Positions 7,125 through 11,091 of a stretch of DNA of 11,091 bases are shown here, piece after piece. The notes under the pieces are model-generated. The model had not been told where the DNA came from. It saw only the letters and a program-made list of their open reading frames with translations, and did not search any database. The translations under genes were made by a program, and so were the position numbers. The stretch's first letter is position 1; each line of letters opens with the position of its first letter. This stretch comes from an uncultured Bacilli bacterium (lineage in GTDB: Bacteria > Bacillota_I > Bacilli_A > RF39 > UBA660). The stretch lies in NCBI GenBank assembly GCA_944358565.1, contig CALVRK010000027.1:1-11091 (forward strand). Reading direction: 5' to 3'.

Positions 7125-7132
7125 GAGGTGAC
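7123..7132 (+). promoter_or_regulatory. Ribosome-binding site fixing the tadB start at 7137
   Basis: AGGAGGTGAC overlaps the TAG stop of cpaF (7122-7124) and lies 4 nt before ATG 7137. The in-frame GTG at 7128 is part of this site and is not the start. Confidence 0.75.
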
Positions 7133-7136
7133 AAAA

Positions 7137-8630
7137 ATGAATGGAAAATTCGATATTGAAAGCATAGAAAAACCAACCAATCAAGATATTACTATCGTTT
7201 TTTTGCCATCTAATAATGTCACTTCATATACATATCAAATTTATAAAGATAATATTCCTTTAAATAGTGTTACTGTTGATAGTGGTAAAGAGACATCTAT
7301 TGAAATGAAAGAAACTGGAATTTATAAAATATCTGTTAATCTAAATCTTAAAAATGGCCATTTTGAAAATATTACAAGTGGTGAATATATCATTGATAAA
7401 GAAGCTCCTAAAATATCTGTTTCTGCCAAATCATTAGAAATCACTCCAACTAAAGAAAAAAACATCATAAAATGTACCGCTACTGATAATTATAACGGTA
7501 GTTTAACTGATAAAATAACTAGTAATATTGAAAATTTAACTTTAAATAAAGCTGGAAATTATACGTATACTTGTTTAGTTCAAGACGAAGCCGGTAATGT
7601 GGCTCAAACATCTGCTAATATTAAAGTTACTCCACATAATACTTCGGTATTTATCATTCAAGCTATATGTTTAATTATTATTTTCGCTTTAATTATTAGA
7701 ATTATAAAATTATTTAAAGTTGTTAAATTAGAAGATAGATTAGATCCTTATGTTATCAGACCTTTAAAAAATGATACTTTAAGTACATCAAAAAAATTAA
7801 GAGCAATTTATCGTGAATTTTTAAATATGTTTACTAGTAAGCTAAAAAAATCGGTTGTCGCCACTAAATATGCAAAAAAATTAGATAAATATACCATCGT
7901 TAGTGGGGTTCATAAAAGTGGATTTGACATTTTATCAGGGAAAATAATTATCGCTTGCTCTCTTACTGTTATGGTCATTATCATTAAAGCCTTTCAATTT
8001 AAACTGCTAGGCAGCATGGAAACCTTAGGTGTCTTTGTTTTAGGCTTCTTTGTTTTAGATATTTATTTATTTGCTAAATATAAAGTATTTAGATGGACAT
8101 TAGAAAGTGATTTCACAGCTGCTATAACAATCATGAATAATTCATTTAAATCAGGACGAAGTATTTCTCAAGCCATTGATATTGTCTCTACCGAAGTAGG
8201 AGGACTTATCGGTAGCGAATTTAAGCGAATGAGTCTAGAACTTTTATATGGTTTAGACATCGAACAAGTATTTAAAAGATTTGCTAAGAGAGTTGAACTT
8301 GAAGAAGCAAGTTATTTAACCGCTTCTTTAACTATATTAAACAAAACAGGTGGCGATATCATTAAAGTCTTTTCATCTATTGAAAGAAGTTTATTTGATA
8401 AACGTAAATTAAGACTTGAATTAAAAAGTTTAACTAGCGGTAGTAGAATTATTGTATATATACTATTAGGCATTCCATTTTTCTTTGTTTTAATTATAAG
8501 TTTTATTAGCCCAGGATATTTTTTGCCATTTGTAACTACAGATATTGGCCGTATCCTCTTGCTATTTATGATAATTTACTATATAATTTTTGTGGTAGTA
8601 GTTCGTAAAATAATGAAGGTGGTGATTTGA
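7137..8630 (+). CDS. tadB: TadB platform protein with N-terminal Ig-like domains
   Basis: A 497-aa inner-membrane platform protein of the tad pilus (type II secretion F family). Residues 1 to about 165 are an extra, soluble beta-rich region. A first Ig-like unit is followed by DKEAP (87-91). A second, DUF5011/Ig-like unit carries DNYNGSLTDKI (from D117), AGNYTYTC and DEAGN (from D150). It has Cys at 113 and 146, in positions that could form an intra-domain disulfide. A membrane segment follows (about 171-187) with basic residues after it (RIIKLFKVVK), suggesting N-outside topology. A linker, two membrane segments (about 269-315), the T2SF domain (about 324-436, SDFTAAITIMNNSFKSGRSI) and two final membrane segments (about 438-458 and 470-490) complete it. 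No cleavable signal peptide is seen. It is translationally coupled to tadC (TGATG overlap). Ordinary TadB proteins are much shorter and lack the Ig-like region. The TadB call is firm; the topology is inferred. Confidence 0.88.
   Translation: MNGKFDIESIEKPTNQDITIVFLPSNNVTSYTYQIYKDNIPLNSVTVDSGKETSIEMKETGIYKISVNLNLKNGHFENITSGEYIIDKEAPKISVSAKSLEITPTKEKNIIKCTATDNYNGSLTDKITSNIENLTLNKAGNYTYTCLVQDEAGNVAQTSANIKVTPHNTSVFIIQAICLIIIFALIIRIIKLFKVVKLEDRLDPYVIRPLKNDTLSTSKKLRAIYREFLNMFTSKLKKSVVATKYAKKLDKYTIVSGVHKSGFDILSGKIIIACSLTVMVIIIKAFQFKLLGSMETLGVFVLGFFVLDIYLFAKYKVFRWTLESDFTAAITIMNNSFKSGRSISQAIDIVSTEVGGLIGSEFKRMSLELLYGLDIEQVFKRFAKRVELEEASYLTASLTILNKTGGDIIKVFSSIERSLFDKRKLRLELKSLTSGSRIIVYILLGIPFFFVLIISFISPGYFLPFVTTDIGRILLLFMIIYYIIFVVVVRKIMKVVI
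8616..8626 (+). promoter_or_regulatory. Ribosome-binding site fixing the tadC start at 8630
   Basis: AAGGTGGTGAT lies inside the end of tadB, 3 nt before ATG 8630. That ATG shares its A with the TGA stop of tadB. The TTG at 8627 is in frame but less likely as a start. Confidence 0.7.
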
Positions 8631-9331
8631 TGAAAGATAATGCCAAATTCATTAAAAAAATATACGGTAGTAAAGAACTTAATGAAATCGAACATAAGTT
8701 AAAATGTTTAGGGTCTGACAGTAAATATAGTGTGACTTCATTCGCTTTCACTAGGCTTATTACCACTATCTTAGTATTTTTAATAACCATACTTATAACA
8801 AAGATGGGGTATATATATGCACCGTTTGTCGCCGTTACTTATTACTACTTATTTTATTACATAAACATCACTAGAAAACTTTCTATGAGAAATCGAAAAT
8901 TAGAACATCAAGCTCTGTATTTCTTTGAAATTTTAACTCTTACCTTAGAATCTGGAAGAAATCTTGAAAATGCCTTGATTGTTACTTGTGATAATGTTGA
9001 TTCACAATTATCTAGTGAGTTTAAAAAAGCTTTAGAAGAAATGAAATTCGGCAAATCATTAGTCGAAGCTCTAAGTGATTTAAAAAACCATATATCATCA
9101 GATATAATAAGCAACATAATATTAAATATAATTCAAACTAATCGGTTTGGTAATAGTATTTTAGACACATTATATAATGAAGTTGACTTTTTAAGACAAA
9201 AAGAATTGTTGACTATAAAAGAGCAAATTAATAAAATACCAAATAAAGTAAGTATTATTTCAGTTTTGTTTATTGTCCCATTAATTATTGTCTTAATACT
9301 TGGACCATACTTAATTGAATTCATTAGTTAG
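8630..9331 (+). CDS. tadC: TadC-like platform protein (T2SF family)
   Basis: A 233-aa membrane protein that would pair with TadB to form the platform acted on by CpaF. After a 36-residue cytoplasmic start come two membrane segments (about 38-57 and 62-80). A T2SF cytoplasmic domain follows (about 92-205; EILTLTLESGRNLENAL, FGKSLVEALSDL, NRFGNSILDTL), and then a C-terminal membrane segment (about 207-230, VSIISVLFIVPLIIVLILGP). It is shorter than many TadC proteins because the N-terminal part is compact; the T2SF domain itself looks complete. It overlaps tadB by one base and is followed by murC after 11 nt. Assignment as TadC rather than a second TadB rests on gene order and the short N-terminus. 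Confidence 0.88.
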   Translation: MKDNAKFIKKIYGSKELNEIEHKLKCLGSDSKYSVTSFAFTRLITTILVFLITILITKMGYIYAPFVAVTYYYLFYYINITRKLSMRNRKLEHQALYFFEILTLTLESGRNLENALIVTCDNVDSQLSSEFKKALEEMKFGKSLVEALSDLKNHISSDIISNIILNIIQTNRFGNSILDTLYNEVDFLRQKELLTIKEQINKIPNKVSIISVLFIVPLIIVLILGPYLIEFIS

Positions 9332-9342
9332 GGGGAACATCT

Positions 9343-10671
9343 ATGTATTATTTTATCGGAATAAAAGGAACTGGCATGAGCGCATTAGCTTGCTTCTTAA
9401 AAGATCTAGGTTATGAAGTAAAAGGAAGCGATGTTGAAAGACATTTCTTTACCGAAAAAGGATTAAAAGAAAGAAATATTGAAATATTACCTTATGATGA
9501 AAAAAACATTACTAAAGATTTGGTTATTATTCGTGGCAATGTTATCAAAGACGATCATCCAGAAATGATTAAAGCAACAGAATTAGATTTAAAAGTTTAT
9601 ACATATGAAGAAATGATTTCTAAACTTACTAAAATGTTCATGACTGTAACTGTTGCAGGATGTCATGGAAAAACAACCACATCTACTATGGCTTATCAAG
9701 TTTTAAATGCGATTAAAGGAGCAAACTGTTTAATTGGTGATGGAACCGGAATCGCCCATAAAGAAAACAAATATTTTGTTTTAGAAGCCTGTGAATATAA
9801 AAGACATTTCTTATCGTATACACCTTATTATGCCATTATAACTAATATTGAATTAGATCATGTTGATTATTATAAAGATATCGATGATGTTATTGACGCT
9901 TTTACTGAATATGCAAATAATGCTGAAAAAATGGTTATTGCTTGTGGTGATGATCCATACACTCATAGCTTAGAGGTAAGTAAACCAATTTTCTATTATG
10001 GTTTAGACGATGATAATGATATTATTGCTAAAGATGTTAATTATAATGAAAATGGTGTAACTTTTGATGTCTTTGTAGAGGATAATTATTATGGCCATTT
10101 TGATCTACCTTTATATGGTAAACATATGCTTTTAGACGCTTTAGCTGTTATTAGTCTTTGCTATTATGAAAGATTTGATGCTAAAGAAGTTTCTAAAATA
10201 TTAAAAGAATTTCATACAGCTAGAAGAAGATTTAATGAAACCATAGTTGGAACAAATATCTTAATCGATGATTATGCTCATCATCCAACCGAATTAAAAT
10301 GTACAATTAAATCAGCAAGACAAAAATATCCAAATAAAAAATTAGTTGTTATTTGGGGACCTCATACATATTCTAGAACCAAAGCTTTTAAAGATGATTA
10401 TATTGAAATACTAAAAACTACTGATAAAGCTTATATTATGGATATATATGCAGCTAGAGAAAAACAAGGTGATATCGATATTGACATAAATGATATTATT
10501 AAAGCTATTCCAAATTCTGAGCATATCTCAGAAAACGAAACCGATAAACTATTACAACACGAAGACTCAGTACTATTATTTATGAGTCCAAACGATCTAA
10601 CTAGTTTTGAACAAGATTATATCAACAAATATCATGAAATGCAAGATAAGTCTAGTGAAAGAGGCTGCTAG
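9343..10671 (+). CDS. murC: UDP-N-acetylmuramate--L-alanine ligase (MurC)
   Basis: A cytoplasmic Mur ligase that joins L-alanine to UDP-MurNAc using ATP, the first amino-acid addition in peptidoglycan precursor synthesis. The 442 aa match the usual length. An N-terminal UDP-sugar-binding Rossmann domain has GIKGTGMSALA (6-16). The central ATPase domain has AGCHGKTTT (105-113, K110) followed by EACEYKRHF and TNIELDHVDYY, which distinguish MurC from MurD/E/F. The C-terminal domain contains DDYAHHPTE (309-317). Hallmark residues are present. The P-loop has Cys-His where many homologues have Ala-His or Thr-His, probably a neutral change. The start at 9343 has AGGGGGA at 9330-9336, overlapping the tadC stop. 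It is the last gene of the tad transcript by spacing; no promoter is seen in the 11-nt gap. A strong terminator follows. Confidence 0.95.
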   Translation: MYYFIGIKGTGMSALACFLKDLGYEVKGSDVERHFFTEKGLKERNIEILPYDEKNITKDLVIIRGNVIKDDHPEMIKATELDLKVYTYEEMISKLTKMFMTVTVAGCHGKTTTSTMAYQVLNAIKGANCLIGDGTGIAHKENKYFVLEACEYKRHFLSYTPYYAIITNIELDHVDYYKDIDDVIDAFTEYANNAEKMVIACGDDPYTHSLEVSKPIFYYGLDDDNDIIAKDVNYNENGVTFDVFVEDNYYGHFDLPLYGKHMLLDALAVISLCYYERFDAKEVSKILKEFHTARRRFNETIVGTNILIDDYAHHPTELKCTIKSARQKYPNKKLVVIWGPHTYSRTKAFKDDYIEILKTTDKAYIMDIYAAREKQGDIDIDINDIIKAIPNSEHISENETDKLLQHEDSVLLFMSPNDLTSFEQDYINKYHEMQDKSSERGC

Positions 10672-10692
10672 TGTCAAGACGTTTCGAACAAT

Positions 10693-10720
10693 TTAACAAA
10701 AAGTAATAACTTGATATAAT
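10693..10720 (+). promoter_or_regulatory. Promoter-like sequence inside the murC terminator
   Basis: TTAACA (10693-10698, 5 of 6 to consensus), 16 nt, then TATAAT (10715-10720) with an extended TGA immediately before it (10712-10714). The -10 lies in the terminator loop. A transcript would start near 10727 and run into the 66-nt hairpin. It could be chance in AT-rich DNA. Confidence 0.4.
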
Positions 10721-10736
10721 AGTTGTTGCTTTTTTT
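10698..10736 (+). terminator. Rho-independent terminator of the tad-murC operon
   Basis: AAAAAGTAATAAC (10698-10710) pairs with GTTGTTGCTTTTT (10722-10734), 13 bp with two G-U pairs and an 11-nt loop. A T run to 10736 follows. It lies 26 nt after the murC stop. Confidence 0.85.
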
Positions 10737-10748
10737 GTTAGTTTTATA

Positions 10749-10814
10749 GTTGGAGTGACAAAAGCAAGGGTTTCATAAACTCGTTGGTCTCGCCTTAGCT
10801 TTCATCACTCCAAC
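10749..10814 (+). repeat. 66-nt inverted repeat / hairpin of unknown identity
   Basis: GTTGGAGTGA (10749-10758) and TCACTCCAAC (10805-10814) are perfect 10-bp inverted repeats. Inside, after a symmetric CA/CA internal loop, AAAGC (10761-10765) pairs with GCTTT (10798-10802). Past a single bulged A, AAGG (10766-10769) then pairs with CCTT (10793-10796). The 23-nt apical region contains a further small stem, GTTT/AAAC (10770-10780). No T run follows, so it is not an ordinary terminator. It is more GC-rich than its surroundings. It could be a structured RNA, a MITE-like element or a protein-binding palindrome. No copy is seen elsewhere in the window. Confidence 0.75.
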
Positions 10815-10827
10815 ATGTATACTATTT

Positions 10828-11038
10828 ATGCGACAAAAACTTATCTTTGTTCGTTATCAACCAATAAAGTTAACTAAAGTATACTAACGATTTAAGAGAT
10901 TTATATATACCTGTAATTTCGTCATTTGCTAATATTGGCATGTCTTTTTATGGTTAAACAGATTATAGTTTAAATCTTTTTCATATACTAGGAATTTGCT
11001 TTGTAGTAACTATTCAGACTATGAATAATAAAAAATAA
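10828..11038 (+). pseudogene. Possible decayed membrane-protein gene remnant
   Basis: This lies in the 420-base gene-free end of the window. From ATG 10828 one reads MRQKLIFVRYQPIKLTKVY and a stop. Shifting frame there continues as TNDLRDLYIPVISSFANIG-MSFYG, an in-frame TAA at 10955, then TDYSLNLFHILGICFVVTIQ and a final stop at 11036-11038. The composition resembles a small membrane protein more than random AT-rich DNA, but there is no ribosome site and I recognise no family. It may equally be non-coding sequence. Confidence 0.22.
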
Positions 11039-11049
11039 AAATAAAGTGT

Positions 11050-11079
11050 AAAAAGTAGTGTCAACGAAGCTGCTTTTTT
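11050..11079 (+). terminator. Rho-independent terminator near the right edge, possibly bidirectional
   Basis: AAAAAGTAG (11050-11058) pairs with CTGCTTTTT (11070-11078), 9 bp with one G-U pair and an 11-nt loop. Six Ts end at 11079. The A run on the left side would serve as a T run on the other strand, so it could also end a gene entering from the right. Confidence 0.75.
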
Positions 11080-11091
11080 ATTTACTAGAAA

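Noticed and set aside
10749..10814. The inverted repeat as an integron attC site.
   Set aside because: attC ends follow RYYYAAC...GTTRRRY. Here the arms run GTT...AAC in the opposite order, and there is no integrase or cassette array.
10669..11064. A 9-bp direct repeat TAGTGTCAA at 10669-10677 and 11056-11064 flanking the segment after murC, suggestive of a target duplication.
   Set aside because: A shared 9-mer between two stretches of a few hundred bases is expected by chance at a fair rate. The copies overlap the murC stop and a terminator stem, and no transposon ends are next to them.
1..11091. CRISPR array, tRNA or rRNA genes, prophage genes or an insertion sequence.
   Set aside because: Reading both strands showed no regularly spaced repeats, no tRNA cloverleaf, no rRNA sequence and no transposase or phage structural gene apart from the Rpn-family tail.

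Overview
The window is AT-rich throughout (low GC by eye). It has Firmicutes-type Shine-Dalgarno sites (AAGGAGGT/GGTGAT), near-consensus sigma-A promoters, TGA used as a stop (end of tadB) and Trp encoded by TGG. Together with a cell-wall gene (murC), this suggests a low-GC, peptidoglycan-containing member of the Bacillota, such as an uncultured Mollicutes-related or RF39-like Bacilli lineage. It does not look like a true mycoplasma. The lineage is inferred from style, not proven.

Layout, all genes on the + strand. (1) 1-333: the C-terminal tail of an Rpn/YhgA-type PD-(D/E)XK nuclease-family protein, cut by the window edge and followed by a terminator. (2) 398-2984: mutS with its own near-perfect promoter and no mutL partner behind it. 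(3) 3036-4029: a promoter and a broken gene for an exported surface protein. A SipW/TasA-like N-terminal module and a WRIL...SNSNNW...VLPAVNLSSD module are joined out of frame. (4) 4051-4183: a compact, conserved-looking structured RNA with several long-range, mutually crossing helices; the raiA motif is my best guess. (5) 4259-9331: a promoter and a tight tad (tight-adherence, type IVc pilus) operon: two TadE-like pseudopilins, a CpaE/TadZ-type ATPase, the CpaF/TadA motor, TadB and TadC. (6) 9343-10671: murC, 11 nt behind tadC and probably in the same transcript, ending at a strong terminator. (7) 10672-11091: 420 bases without an intact gene. They hold the murC terminator with a promoter-like sequence inside it, a striking 66-nt hairpin, a possible decayed membrane-protein gene and a second strong terminator.

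The tad genes form a nearly complete inner-membrane pilus assembly machine. The CpaF hexameric ATPase drives the TadB/TadC platform, the CpaE-like ATPase probably positions it, and the TadE-like proteins are minor pilins. No Flp major pilin, prepilin peptidase or CpaB is encoded here, so these must lie elsewhere. The most unusual features are a TadB carrying two extracytoplasmic Ig-like domains at its N-terminus, the pseudoknotted RNA just upstream of the operon, and the hairpin-bearing segment after murC.
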